39,449 nucleotides of DNA, taken from positions 1 through 39,449 of the forward strand of contig JAIMBG010000004.1 in the NCBI GenBank assembly GCA_023511555.1, written 5' to 3'. This stretch comes from Acetobacteraceae bacterium. GTDB lineage: Bacteria; Bacillota; Sulfobacillia; JAIMBG01. Below are positions 1 through 8,260 of this stretch, piece after piece (the first letter of the stretch is position 1; each line of letters opens with the position of its first letter). The translations under genes and the position numbers were made by a program. The notes under the pieces were generated by a model that saw nothing but the letters and a program-made list of their open reading frames with translations, did not search any database and had not been told where the DNA came from.

Positions 1-555
1 CTGCAGGCCCTCCTCACGCTTCAACCCCCAAAGGCCGTCCCAGTTGTCAAAGATGTAGCCCCGAAGCCCTCTGACCAGAACCTTCCTTTTTGAATCCACC
101 CTGCCTTCGGCCATCGCCAGCGCACGCGACACCCCAACAGGGTCGTGCAACATCAGCGCATCCCATACCTCACGGTAACCTGCCGGGTCCCCGCCCAGCG
201 CCTCCTTCATCCTCCTCGCCAGGTGGAACCGGTCAAGCTGGTAGCGGCACCCCCCAAGGTACTCGACACCTTCCTTGATCCAGCTCGCACCGTCACCGTT
301 CAGCGTCACAGCCGACACGTTCTCCCAGCCATACTTGCGCTCGATGACGTCCCCCACGTCCTCCCACAGCTCAGGACCATCATACAGCCCACCCACCAGC
401 GACTTGTCTGCAAGCTCACAGCGTCCCGGTGAGGTCTGCCTCGCACCCGTGTGCACCACCGCAAGCTTCAGCTCCGTGCGCCTCTTTTGGCTCCTCTGAA
501 GCGCAACACTTAGACCATCGGCCAATACGAATATCTCCTTCTTGGCCTCGCCACC
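1..555 (-). mobile_element. ISLre2/UPF0236-type transposase, N-terminus missing, runs off the left edge
   Basis: The minus strand is open without a stop from position 1 to 597. The part below about 555 reads like the central and C-terminal part of an ISLre2 (UPF0236) transposase: an ADG motif followed by LQRSQKRR, then NGDGASWIKEG, then YQLDRFHLARRMKEAL. In that family these segments lie in the middle of a protein of about 450 residues, so roughly the first 180 residues are missing. The stretch also looks less GC-rich than the neighbouring genes, as expected for a mobile element. It joins in frame to the first codons of rpmF. The family call is by recognition of motifs; the C-terminal end lies outside the window. 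It is either a genuine rearranged element or an assembly joint at a multicopy IS. Confidence 0.75.
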
Positions 556-597
556 AGCCCGGCGCGACCTCGAAACCTTTTTCTTAGGAAGCGCCAC
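556..597 (-). pseudogene. rpmF: 5' end of rpmF (ribosomal protein L32), truncated after about 13 codons
   Basis: A GTG start at 597 overlaps the last codons of the DUF177 gene and follows a good Shine-Dalgarno, GAGGAGG. The translation begins MALPKKKVSRSRR, the L32 N-terminus. rpmF is the expected next gene after DUF177 in Firmicutes. After about codon 13 the L32 sequence stops, including all of its zinc-cysteine region, and the reading frame continues directly into transposase sequence. As it stands it cannot make L32; another rpmF copy elsewhere, or an assembly error, would be needed. The exact junction is judged by eye and could be off by a few codons. Confidence 0.8.
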
Positions 598-1153
598 CTT
601 CTTCTTCCTCCTCCCTTTCGGCCCACAGCCCGGCCAAGCGCTCCAGCGCCGTGCCGGCCGGCTCCGGCGGGCACCCGCAGGGGCCGCGGTTCAGGTTGCG
701 GCCGCACCGGGGGCAGAGTCCCCGGCACTCCTCCCGGCACACCGGCTTCATGGGCAGGGCCAGGGCGAGGTTCTCCCTCACGTCAGGGCCGAAGTCCACG
801 AAATCCCCCTCAAAGAAGACGGTGCGCAGGTCCTCACCGGTGAGAGCCGTCTCGCGGGGGCCCCCGGGGACGGGGGCCGGCGGCCGCCCCTCCCTGTACT
901 CCTCCTCGTAGTCCACCTCCACGGGGGTCCTGAAACGCTCCAGGCAGCGGGCGCACTCCAGCTCGGCCACTACCTGGGCCCTCACGTGGGCCAGGATGGT
1001 GCGGCCGGTGTTGATCAGCCGCAGGCTCACGCGGGCCGGCTCCGGAAAGGTAACCAGCCCCCCAGGGTGGGGGACGGGCTCCAGCGGCTCGCAGAACTGG
1101 TGGCGGGCCTCGTTCCCCACCGCCTTCCTGAGCTCTGACACGTCAACCAGCAC
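584..1153 (-). CDS. DUF177/YceD-family protein (YlbN-like)
   Basis: Small DUF177 (YceD) protein, about 189 residues. Members are linked to 23S rRNA accumulation and ribosome assembly and are almost always coded just before rpmF, as here. The N-terminus, MLVDVSELRKAVG, fits the family. The C-terminal half carries a cysteine cluster (LCPRCGRNLN with further Cys either side), the probable metal-binding site, followed by an acidic tail EREEEEEGG. I prefer GTG at 1153, which has a GGAG nine bases upstream; an in-frame GTG at 1162 is possible. The stop codon overlaps the rpmF start, so the two genes are translationally coupled. Confidence 0.85.
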   Translation of the reverse strand: MLVDVSELRKAVGNEARHQFCEPLEPVPHPGGLVTFPEPARVSLRLINTGRTILAHVRAQVVAELECARCLERFRTPVEVDYEEEYREGRPPAPVPGGPRETALTGEDLRTVFFEGDFVDFGPDVRENLALALPMKPVCREECRGLCPRCGRNLNRGPCGCPPEPAGTALERLAGLWAEREEEEEGGAS

Positions 1154-1201
1154 TGCTCCCACTCCATTCCAGAGGCATTATAGCCCCGACATCCGGAAAT
1201 G

Positions 1202-2218
1202 TCAAGGATTGCGGCCCAGGTAGGCCAGGGCGTCCTGTAGCGTAGCCACGGGCACCACGGCGAGACCGCGGACGGAGCGGGCCTCGGCCTGGTTGGCCGC
1301 CGGCACCAGGAACACGCGGGCGCCGGCGGCGCGGGCCGCCAACGCCTTCTCCCTGACGCCGCCCACCGGCCCCACCCTGCCCCGGACGTCGAGCGTGCCG
1401 GTGCCGGCCACCACCCGGCCGCCGGTGAGGTCCCTGGGGTCAAGCTGGTCTATGATCGCAAGCGCGAAGATAAGCCCCGCCGAGGGGCCCGAGATATCCC
1501 CGGCGGAGAATTCGACTTTGACGGGGGTCTCGGCCCTCGGCCGGTGCGTCCGGACGGAAAGCAGGAGCGCCCCCGTCCCCGGCTCGCCGGCCCACCGCCC
1601 CAGCTCCACCTCCACCTCCAGCCGTTCCCGGCCCCGCTCCACCCCCAGCCGGACCTTGTCCCCGGGCAGGCGCTCCCGCACCAGGGACAGAAGGTCGTCG
1701 GCCAGGGCCACGCCCTCGCCGTCCAGGGACACCACTACGTCCCCCGGCTGAAGCTTCCCGGCGCAGGGGCTCCCGGCAAGCAGGGCCACCACCTCCGCCC
1801 CCTCGCCGTCCAGCCGGGCCTCCCTGCCCGCCGCGCTGAGCCCCACCACCTGGGCGACGGCCTGGCTCTCCGCCATCATCGCCCCGGTCTCCTTGAGGTA
1901 GTCCTCCCACTCCATGCCCGGGGGCAAGAACTGGCTCTTGTGGCGGAGGCTGACCCGGGGGTGAAGGGCTGCAACCAAAACTGCAAGCAGCCCAGCCTCG
2001 CGGGCCGACACCGTAGTGACCAAAAAGCTGCCGGCAGAGTCTTTGCGACCGCCCTCGACCGACACCAGACCAGAGGCGTCGGCGGCCGCGCCGGGGGCAA
2101 TGACCAGAAGGCCGGTGGGCACCTGGCTCAAAACGAACAGGGCCGCCGCCACGGCCATGGCCGTGCCCCAGCACCGGGTCCACCGGCCCCAGTCCGGCCG
2201 CCTCGGCCACGCTGCCAC
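1202..2218 (-). CDS. ylbL: YlbL/SepM-type membrane-anchored PDZ-Lon (S16) protease
   Basis: About 338 residues. One N-terminal membrane anchor (near residues 15-40, ending in the VIAPGAA stretch usual for this family) is followed by an extracellular region, a PDZ domain in the middle, and a C-terminal Lon-type protease domain. The catalytic serine lies in GPSAGLIFALA and the catalytic lysine in VREKALAARAAG, the Ser-Lys dyad of family S16. In Bacillus subtilis the homologue YlbL is a membrane protease and sits at the same place in the ylb gene order. The GTG start at 2218 is chosen for its Shine-Dalgarno, GAGGGGGG with seven bases spacing; a TTG at 2257 would add 13 residues. It is followed by DUF177 and rpmF, probably in one transcript. 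Confidence 0.9.
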   Translation of the reverse strand: MAAWPRRPDWGRWTRCWGTAMAVAAALFVLSQVPTGLLVIAPGAAADASGLVSVEGGRKDSAGSFLVTTVSAREAGLLAVLVAALHPRVSLRHKSQFLPPGMEWEDYLKETGAMMAESQAVAQVVGLSAAGREARLDGEGAEVVALLAGSPCAGKLQPGDVVVSLDGEGVALADDLLSLVRERLPGDKVRLGVERGRERLEVEVELGRWAGEPGTGALLLSVRTHRPRAETPVKVEFSAGDISGPSAGLIFALAIIDQLDPRDLTGGRVVAGTGTLDVRGRVGPVGGVREKALAARAAGARVFLVPAANQAEARSVRGLAVVPVATLQDALAYLGRNP

Positions 2219-2444
2219 CCCGTCACCCCCCTCGGGGGCACGTCGCCCCACCTGCAATGCTTCTCTATTCCACGCCGGGCCGGGCCTCTCCTCCGCAGCG
2301 AGGCCGCCACTCGCCCCTTCTCCCGCCCCCTTTCGCCCCCGCCCTCACCCCCCTGCAGCCCCAGGCAGGAACGGGAGCCCGTGCCGGCGAATACTGGCGC
2401 GAATCCGCGCCCCTGCCCGGGGGGTCCGGGGGTGGTGGCCCGAG

Positions 2445-3623
2445 GTGAAGCTCTTAAGCCGCGGAACCCTGGTGCTGCTGGCCGGCCAGTTCCTGGTGAT
2501 GGCCGGCTTCGGCATATTGCTTCCCATCCTGCCCTTTTTCGCCAAGGGCCTGGGCGCCTCATCCCTGGAGATGGGGCTCACCGTCAGCCTCTTCGCCTTT
2601 TTTCAGTTCCTGTTCTCGCCGGTGTGGGGGGCCATCTCCGACAGGGTGGGCCGCCGGCCTGTGATAGCCCTGGGCCTCGGCGGGTTCGCCGTCCCTCTGG
2701 CGCTGATAGGCATCAGCCGCACCATGAGGGGGGTGCTCATCGCCCGGGCCTTGGGCGGGCTCCTCTCCGGCTCGGGGTTCGCCACCGGCCAGGCCTACAT
2801 GGCCGACATCACCCCCGACCGCGACCGCACCGCGGCGATGGGCGCCATGGGCGGGGCCGCCAACCTGGGCTTCATATTCGGTCCCATGATAGGCGGCGTT
2901 CTGGCCCCCCTGGGCATGCGCACGACCTTCCTCATCGCCGGCGGCATGGTGCTGGCGGTGAGCGTGGCCACCTGGTTCCTCCTGCCCCAGGCCAAGCCTC
3001 GGGGCCAGGCCGGGCCGGCGCCTTTGCGGGCCCGGGAGGTGTGGGACGCGCTGAAGAGCCCCCACGCCCTGTTCTTCTGGCTGGCCCTCACCCTGGCCTA
3101 CGGTGGCTCCGGCCTGTTTTCCATGCAGTCCTACTATATGATCGACAGGATCGGGGCCTCGCCGGCCCAGGTCAGCCTGCTGTTCATGGGCGTGGGCACT
3201 ACCTCGGCACTGCTCCAGGGGCTGGCGGTGGGCCGGCTGGTGCGGCGGCTGGGGGACGACAGGGTGATCGCGGGAGGCCTTGTCGCGGGCATTGTGGGCT
3301 TCGCGGCCCTGATCGCGGCCACGCACCTGGGGGGGATGGTCGCGGGCAGCGTCCTGGTCTCCGCCGCCCTGGCCCTGGTCCGGCCCACCATCACGGGGGC
3401 GCTCTCGCGCCGCACCGCCCTGCCGCAGGGCCTCACCATGGGCCTGCAGAGCTCGTTCGACAGCTTCGAGCGGATGATAGGGCCGCTTCTCGCGGGCATG
3501 CTTTACTCCGCCTGGATCTTCGGCCCCTACCTGGCCTCGGCCCTCGTCTATCTGGGCTCTCTGGCCGCCGTGGCGGCCGTCGCGGCGCGGCAGAGGGCGG
3601 CGGAGGGAGGGGACCCGCTATGA
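2445..3623 (+). CDS. MFS transporter, drug:H+ antiporter-like, 12 membrane helices
   Basis: A 392-residue hydrophobic protein with the pattern of 12 transmembrane helices. The loop between helices 2 and 3 carries the major facilitator motif A, GAISDRVGRRPVIAL. Helix 5 has GFIFGPMIGG, resembling motif C of 12-helix drug exporters (DHA1, TetA/MdtG type). The likely role is export of a drug or metabolite by proton exchange; the substrate cannot be read. The start is GTG at 2445: the translation before it is not membrane-like and the first helix begins directly after MKLLSRGT. It is divergent from ylbL and 26 bases ahead of the annotated ATG of the ylbJ frame. This gene is not part of the usual ylb cluster. 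Confidence 0.85.
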   Translation: MKLLSRGTLVLLAGQFLVMAGFGILLPILPFFAKGLGASSLEMGLTVSLFAFFQFLFSPVWGAISDRVGRRPVIALGLGGFAVPLALIGISRTMRGVLIARALGGLLSGSGFATGQAYMADITPDRDRTAAMGAMGGAANLGFIFGPMIGGVLAPLGMRTTFLIAGGMVLAVSVATWFLLPQAKPRGQAGPAPLRAREVWDALKSPHALFFWLALTLAYGGSGLFSMQSYYMIDRIGASPAQVSLLFMGVGTTSALLQGLAVGRLVRRLGDDRVIAGGLVAGIVGFAALIAATHLGGMVAGSVLVSAALALVRPTITGALSRRTALPQGLTMGLQSSFDSFERMIGPLLAGMLYSAWIFGPYLASALVYLGSLAAVAAVAARQRAAEGGDPL

Positions 3624-3778
3624 CGACCGGGTAAGACGGCGGGCCGGGCATGGCCGCAGGTGCCTGCCAATATACATGCTGTGGGTGGAGGCAGGCCGGG
3701 AGGGGGCACGCCCCGGCCGCCTTCTCGCCACTTTCGGCTGGCCCCCGCGCCGGCGCCCCCGGGAAGGGGAGACCTGTC

Positions 3779-5137
3779 CTGCAGCGCTTGCGCCTGGACC
3801 GCTCCCGCGCCGCCGCATACCTGTTCGCCGTCCTGGCCGTGGCCATCACTGTGTTCATGGTCATCTACCCCGAAACCGCCTTCAGCGCCGCGCTCTATGG
3901 CCTCCGGGCCTGGTGGGACATCGTCTTCCCCGCACTGCTGCCCTTCTTCATCGGCTCCCAGATACTCATGGGCCTGGGGGTGGTGCACTTCATGGGAGTG
4001 TTGCTGGAGCCGCTCATGCGGCCGCTCTTCAACGTGCCGGGAGCCGGGTCGTTCGTTCTGGCCATGGGGCTGGCGTCCGGCTACCCCATAGGCGCCATCC
4101 TCACCGCCGGGCTCCTGCGGCAGGGGCTTGTAGACCGCCGCGAGGGCGAGCGGCTGATGTCCTTCGCCAACACGGCCGATCCCTTGTTCATGGGTGGCGC
4201 CGTTGCCGTCGGCATGTTCCGGCGCCCCGACACCGCCTGGGTCATCATCGCCGCCCACTACCTCTCCAGCCTGGGGGTGGGGCTGATCCTGCGCTTTTAC
4301 AGCCGGGGGAAGCAGGGCGGCGCGCCCGTCGCCGGCCCCCGCGGCCGGCCGGCCGGGGCCGGGCTGAGCCTGCCACCGCGCCCCCCCGCCCCCTCCCTGG
4401 CCCGGGCCCTGGAGGCGCTGTATGAGGCCCGGCGGCGGGACGGCCGGCCCTTCGGCCAGCTCCTGGGCGACTCGGTGAAGGGCTCGGTGAACACGCTCCT
4501 CATGGTGGGCGGCTTCATCATTCTCTTCTCCACGGTTATCCGCATCCTGGACGCCGTGGGCATCGTGGGTGCAGTGGCCTCGGCGCTGGGCGCCGTGCTG
4601 GGACCCATCGGGGCCGCCCCGGCGCTGAGCCGGGCGGCAGTGAGCGGGCTCCTGGAGATCACCATCGGCTGCCAGCAGGCGGCGCAGGCCGCGGCTCCTC
4701 TGTCCCCGCGACTCGTCATCGCCGGAGCCGTCATCGCCTGGAGCGGGCTGTCCGTGCACGCCCAGGTGGCGGCCATAATCCAGGGCACGGGCATGAGCCT
4801 GCTCCCCTACGTGGGCGCGCGGGTGATACACGCCCTGCTGGCCGGGATGATCACCGCGGTGATGCTGAGCCTGGCGCCGCTCGGGGGCGGGTCGCGCGTG
4901 CAGTCCGCGGCCGGATTGACGGCCGGCGTGCCAGCGGCCGCCGGCGGCGCGGCGCCACTCCTCCCGGGTCCCTGGCTGGGCCGGCTGGGGCTGGGGACGG
5001 AGGCCTTCCTGGCCACGGTCCTGGCGCTGGGGATGGCCTGCGCGCTGAGCCTGGCGGGCCGCAGGCTGCACGTGGTGTGGCTCTATCAGGATGGGAGGCT
5101 TCGCCCCCGGACCCGCCGGCCGGGCCGCGGGGGGTGA
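3779..5137 (+). CDS. ylbJ: Sporulation integral membrane protein YlbJ
   Basis: Polytopic membrane protein of about 450 residues with two hydrophobic blocks separated by a charged Ala/Arg-rich segment (positions about 4310-4460). Landmarks of the YlbJ family are WDIVFPALLPFF, ASGYPIGA, the FANTADPLF stretch, and ITIGCQQAA followed by WSGLSVHAQV. YlbJ is made under sporulation control and is needed for stable spores. The start is uncertain. An ATG at 3650 would add a 43-residue non-conserved leader. The best Shine-Dalgarno (AAGGGGAG, 3765-3771) favours a rare CTG at 3779 or, less well spaced, TTG at 3788. It faces the coiled-coil protein gene at 5189-5668, on the opposite strand from the other ylb genes. 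Confidence 0.85.
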   Translation: MQRLRLDRSRAAAYLFAVLAVAITVFMVIYPETAFSAALYGLRAWWDIVFPALLPFFIGSQILMGLGVVHFMGVLLEPLMRPLFNVPGAGSFVLAMGLASGYPIGAILTAGLLRQGLVDRREGERLMSFANTADPLFMGGAVAVGMFRRPDTAWVIIAAHYLSSLGVGLILRFYSRGKQGGAPVAGPRGRPAGAGLSLPPRPPAPSLARALEALYEARRRDGRPFGQLLGDSVKGSVNTLLMVGGFIILFSTVIRILDAVGIVGAVASALGAVLGPIGAAPALSRAAVSGLLEITIGCQQAAQAAAPLSPRLVIAGAVIAWSGLSVHAQVAAIIQGTGMSLLPYVGARVIHALLAGMITAVMLSLAPLGGGSRVQSAAGLTAGVPAAAGGAAPLLPGPWLGRLGLGTEAFLATVLALGMACALSLAGRRLHVVWLYQDGRLRPRTRRPGRGG

Positions 5138-5188
5138 CAGGCGCCCGGGCCGCGGGCTACGGGCCGACCACCCGCACCTAAACGAAGG

Positions 5189-5668
5189 TTACTGCTGCCT
5201 GGACGCCTGCAGCTCCGAGCGCCCGCGGTTCAGGGCGGCCACGGCGGCCTCCAGGGCCGCCAGGGCCTCCCGCAGGGCCCCGTCGGCATACTCCAGCGCG
5301 CCCTGGCGGATCTCGCGGGCCACCTGGCGGGCGCGCTCCAGGACCTCCTGGGCCTGGGGCGCGGCCTCGCCCGTCCTGCTCCCCGCGGCAGCGGCCACCG
5401 GAGCCGGCGACCGCGAAGAGGCGGAGCCCCTCTGCCCCTCCGCCCCGGCGGACGGCCCGGCCTGGCCGGGGATGGCGGCCCTCTCCCTCTCCATCATGAG
5501 CCATCGAGCCTGCCTGAGTTCCTCGGGCAGCCGCCGCCGGAGCTCGTGGACCAAGCCGTACATCTGCTCCTCGTCCACCAGAAGCTTCCCCGTAAGCGGA
5601 ACCCTGCGGGCCCGCCCCAGCGCCTCTTCCAGGCGGTCAAGAAGCCGCTCCACGTCGGAGGCGTCCAA
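5189..5668 (-). CDS. Coiled-coil, ATP synthase subunit b-like protein of unknown role
   Basis: About 159 residues, no membrane segment. The N-terminal part (PLTGKLLVDEEQ, then LPEELRQARW) is the conserved head of a small clostridial family often labelled simply 'ATPase' and found between coaD and ylbJ. The middle is a low-complexity Ala/Gly/Ser linker. The C-terminal 65 residues form a heptad-rich helix (EVLERARQVAREIRQG onward), which explains database matches to ATP synthase subunit b and V-type subunit H. There is no nucleotide-binding motif, so an ATPase activity is not supported. TTG at 5668 is chosen because GGAGGAGGGAG lies five bases upstream; GTG at 5689 is the alternative. It lies just downstream of coaD. 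Confidence 0.7.
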   Translation of the reverse strand: MDASDVERLLDRLEEALGRARRVPLTGKLLVDEEQMYGLVHELRRRLPEELRQARWLMMERERAAIPGQAGPSAGAEGQRGSASSRSPAPVAAAAGSRTGEAAPQAQEVLERARQVAREIRQGALEYADGALREALAALEAAVAALNRGRSELQASRQQ

Positions 5669-5728
5669 CCCGCTCCCTCCTCCCTCCACTCCCCACTCCC
5701 CGGTCCCGCCCTCTGGCCCGCGGGGCCG

Positions 5729-6217
5729 TCAGCGGCCCCTGTCCTGGTACTTCTTCTGCAACGCCGTCTCCACTGGCGGCGGCACCAGCCCCCGCACACA
5801 GCCCCCGAAGGAGGCTATCTCCTTGACCACGCGGGAGCTCACATAGGCGTACTGACTGGAGGTGGTGACGAAGACCGTCTCCACCGAGGGGTTGAGCTTT
5901 TTGTTCATCTGGGCCATCTGCAGCTCGTACTCGAAGTCGGTGAACGCTCTCATGCCGCGGATGATCACCCCGGCGCCCCTCCGCCCTGCGTACTCGACCT
6001 GCAGCCCCTCGAACCAGTCCACCTCCACGTTGGGGAGGTGGGAGGTGACGGTCCGCAGCAGTGCCACCCTTTCCTCCACCGAAAACAGGGGCTGCTTCTC
6101 CGGGTTGCGGAACACCGCCACCACCACCCGGTCGAAGAGCCGGGAAGCCCGCTCTATCAGGTCCACGTGGCCGAGCGTCACAGGGTCAAAGCTCCCGGGG
6201 TAAACCGCTATCTTCAC
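5729..6217 (-). CDS. coaD: Phosphopantetheine adenylyltransferase
   Basis: Fourth step of coenzyme A synthesis: joins 4'-phosphopantetheine and ATP to give dephospho-CoA and pyrophosphate, in the cytoplasm. At 162 residues it has the usual length. It begins MKIAVYPGSFDPVTLGH, with the nucleotidyltransferase T/HxGH signature. Later motifs are IIRGMRAFTDFEYE and VSSRVVKEIA near the end. Its ATG overlaps the stop of rsmD by four bases (ATGA), so the two are translationally coupled. rsmD-coaD is a very common pair in Firmicutes. Confidence 0.97.
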   Translation of the reverse strand: MKIAVYPGSFDPVTLGHVDLIERASRLFDRVVVAVFRNPEKQPLFSVEERVALLRTVTSHLPNVEVDWFEGLQVEYAGRRGAGVIIRGMRAFTDFEYELQMAQMNKKLNPSVETVFVTTSSQYAYVSSRVVKEIASFGGCVRGLVPPPVETALQKKYQDRGR

Positions 6218-6876
6218 GCTCCCCCTCCTCCCCCCTGCTGAGGCCCGCCGCCCGCTGAGGGGGGCGCGCCCGCACCGCGGTAGAAAGACAGCACCGTGTC
6301 CCCCAGGGAGCGGCGCAGAAAGCGCTGCAGCCCGCCCACCCGGTCGGCCGGCTCCTCCCTGGAGCTGTGCTGGGCGATGGCGGTGCCCCCCGGCGCCACC
6401 ACCCCCCAGCCATCTACCATCTTCAAGGTCTCCTCTACCAATCCTGCTTCGTAGGGCGGGTCAAGGAACACCAGGTGGAAGTGCTCGCGCCGCCGGCCCA
6501 GAGCGGCGAGCGCGCGATCGGCGGAAAGGCACCTCACCTCGGCCCCGGGCCCCCTGAGGCCGGTGCGGGAGAGGTTTTGGGCTATCAGGCGGCACAGTGC
6601 CGGGTCGGACTCCACCATGACCACCCTGGCGGCACCCCGAGAAAGGGCTTCGATCCCCACCGCCCCGGTCCCGGCGTAAAGGTCGAGGAAGCTCGAGCCC
6701 TCGAGCGGCGGCCTGGCCAGGGGCTGGGCCAGGATGTCGAACAAGGTGACGCGGACCCGGTCCAGGGTGGGCCGGGCCCTCCCCGGAGCGGCACCCCGCG
6801 CCCAGGCCCCGCGCCCCGCCGGGCCCCGGGGCGAAAGCAGCCTCCGCCCCCTGGCCACCCCGCCGATCACGCGCAC
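6214..6876 (-). CDS. rsmD: 16S rRNA (guanine966-N2)-methyltransferase RsmD
   Basis: Methylates G966 of 16S rRNA with S-adenosylmethionine. The N-terminus MRVIGGVARGRRL and the block DRVRVTLFDIL are typical. The SAM site is LDLYAGTGAVGIEALSRGA, and the catalytic DPPY motif is in VFLDPPYEAG. At 220 residues it is longer than the usual 185-190 because of an Arg/Gly/Ala insert after residue 20 and a Gly-rich tail. The GTG start at 6876 follows GGGAGGGG about eight bases upstream; the longer open frame up to 7164 is not conserved and is ignored. It overlaps coaD by four bases. Confidence 0.95.
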   Translation of the reverse strand: MRVIGGVARGRRLLSPRGPAGRGAWARGAAPGRARPTLDRVRVTLFDILAQPLARPPLEGSSFLDLYAGTGAVGIEALSRGAARVVMVESDPALCRLIAQNLSRTGLRGPGAEVRCLSADRALAALGRRREHFHLVFLDPPYEAGLVEETLKMVDGWGVVAPGGTAIAQHSSREEPADRVGGLQRFLRRSLGDTVLSFYRGAGAPPSAGGGPQQGGGGGA

Positions 6877-7050
6877 TTCACCGCCCCCCTCCCGCAGCGC
6901 CCCGGGCGGAAATATTTTGCCCCCCACCGCCCAGGCGTGCATAGCGCGGCGTTTTGGGGGAATAATTAGCCCTGCAAGGGGATCGGGTCGGGGAGACCCG
7001 GCCCAAATTACCCTCCCCCATAGGCTCTTCCTCCGGTTTCTCCTCTCCCA

Positions 7051-7088
7051 AGGCTCAAGGCGGCGAACCCGCGTTGAGCCTCTTTTTT
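7051..7088 (+). terminator. Terminator-like hairpin with T-run, pointing right, no matching gene
   Basis: AGGCTCAA (7051-7058) pairs with TTGAGCCT (7074-7081), an inner GCGG/CCGC stem extends it with one mismatch, and TCTTTTTT follows. On the plus strand this is a textbook intrinsic terminator, yet the nearest genes on both sides run left. On the minus strand the T-run would come before the stem, so it would not end the DUF362 transcript. Confidence 0.6.
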
Positions 7089-7099
7089 GCTGCGCCCCC

Positions 7100-8260
7100 C
7101 TACGCCCCCAGCCGCTCGAGCTGGTAGCGCCTTGAGCCCAGCCCCAGCTCTTCAGCCGCCTCAAGCTGAACCAGGCTCGACACCCCGTGGAGCAGGCCCA
7201 GGCGGTCGGGGCCAGCCACGGCCCGGGCCCACCTCTGGGCCTCGGCTGCGGCCGCCGTGGCCTCTCCTCCGGCCCCGGCTCCGGCTACTGAGGCCGATAT
7301 GACGGGGGCGGCGCGGTCCACCAGGGCCAGGGAGGCCGCGTCGACAGCTACCGGGTCGGGCGAGGCGACCACGCCCACGTCGCCCAGCAGGGGCACCTGG
7401 AACCGGCTCATGCAGTCGCACCTCCCGGTCACGTCCTGGATGAAGTTAAGGCAGACCATCCGGTCGGGAGAGAACCGGGAGGCGGCGGCTGCCGCGGCGT
7501 GTGCCAGGAGCACCTGGAAGGGGCGCCAGGACTCGGGCGGCTCCACCAGGGCGCCCGACTTGCAGCGCCAGGCGCAGTGGTTGCAGCTCAGGCAACGGGC
7601 CTCGTCGCGCACCGCCCTGCCCTCCACCACCCTCATGGCCCCGTAGGGGCAAGCCTTCTCACACTCCCCGCACCCGGCGCACTTGTCCGCGAAAAGCTCC
7701 GCCCGCCCCGGCCGATGCTGGGCCCCCTTGCCCTCCTTGGCCATGCAGCCCATGCCCAGGTTCTTGATGCAGCCGCCCAGGCCGGTGTAGGGGTGGCCCT
7801 TGACGTGCGTGAGGACCACCAGGGCCTCAGACTCGGCTATGGCGCGGGCCATCTTGAGCGAGGTGAGCTCGCAGCCGGGGACCCGCCGGGGCACCGGCAC
7901 CTCCACGGCGTCAAACCCGTCGCCGTCGGCGATGACCACCTCCGCGCCCAGCGCCTGAGGCAAGAACCCGTGGCGGGCCGCGGTCTTAAGGTACCCCTCG
8001 GCGGTGAAGCGGGAGTACCGGTAGAGCGTGGTTGTGTCGGTCACGAACGGCTGGGCTCCGCGCTCCTTGAGCCAGTCCACCACCTCGCGCACCAGCGATG
8101 GTCGAAGGTGGGTGAAGTTGCCCTCCTCACCCATGTGGACCTTGACTGCCACCTTGAGGCCGCTGAGCCGGCTCGCGCCCGATGCCTCCAGCAGCCGCCC
8201 CAGCATGGCGCGAGCCGCCCCTGCGGTAGAAAAGTCCCAGAAGTACACCAGTGAAGCCAT
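7100..8260 (-). CDS. DUF362 protein with two ferredoxin-type [4Fe-4S] motifs
   Basis: A 386-residue protein. The DUF362 core spans most of the sequence, with the conserved segments KVHMGEEGN, HVKGHPYTGLGGCIKNL and, near the C-terminus, DPVAVDAASLALVD. Between them (around residues 190-240) is a ferredoxin insert, CAGCGECEKACPYGAM followed by CLSCNHCAWRCKSGAL, which should bind two [4Fe-4S] clusters. DUF362 proteins are common in anaerobes; their reaction is not established, so no enzyme name is given. ATG at 8260 follows a GGAG-rich stretch. It is the first gene of the block that separates recG from rsmD. Confidence 0.9.
   Translation of the reverse strand: MASLVYFWDFSTAGAARAMLGRLLEASGASRLSGLKVAVKVHMGEEGNFTHLRPSLVREVVDWLKERGAQPFVTDTTTLYRYSRFTAEGYLKTAARHGFLPQALGAEVVIADGDGFDAVEVPVPRRVPGCELTSLKMARAIAESEALVVLTHVKGHPYTGLGGCIKNLGMGCMAKEGKGAQHRPGRAELFADKCAGCGECEKACPYGAMRVVEGRAVRDEARCLSCNHCAWRCKSGALVEPPESWRPFQVLLAHAAAAAASRFSPDRMVCLNFIQDVTGRCDCMSRFQVPLLGDVGVVASPDPVAVDAASLALVDRAAPVISASVAGAGAGGEATAAAAEAQRWARAVAGPDRLGLLHGVSSLVQLEAAEELGLGSRRYQLERLGA

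Noticed and set aside
1544-3634. Plus-strand open frame of 696 codons antisense to ylbL and continuing over the MFS gene
   Set aside because: Pro/Arg/Gly/His-rich translation with no motif, in a shadow frame of two well-recognised genes; long open frames are expected by chance at this GC content.
3548-5071. Minus-strand open frame of 507 codons opposite ylbJ
   Set aside because: Gln/Gly/Arg-rich, no recognisable domain; ylbJ on the plus strand has clear family motifs and membrane helices.
5130-5141. GGTGACAGGCG near the ylbJ stop, also found at 18892 and in part at 19011
   Set aside because: Considered as an interspersed repeat, but the copies share only 9-11 bases, have no flanking similarity and one overlaps a stop codon.
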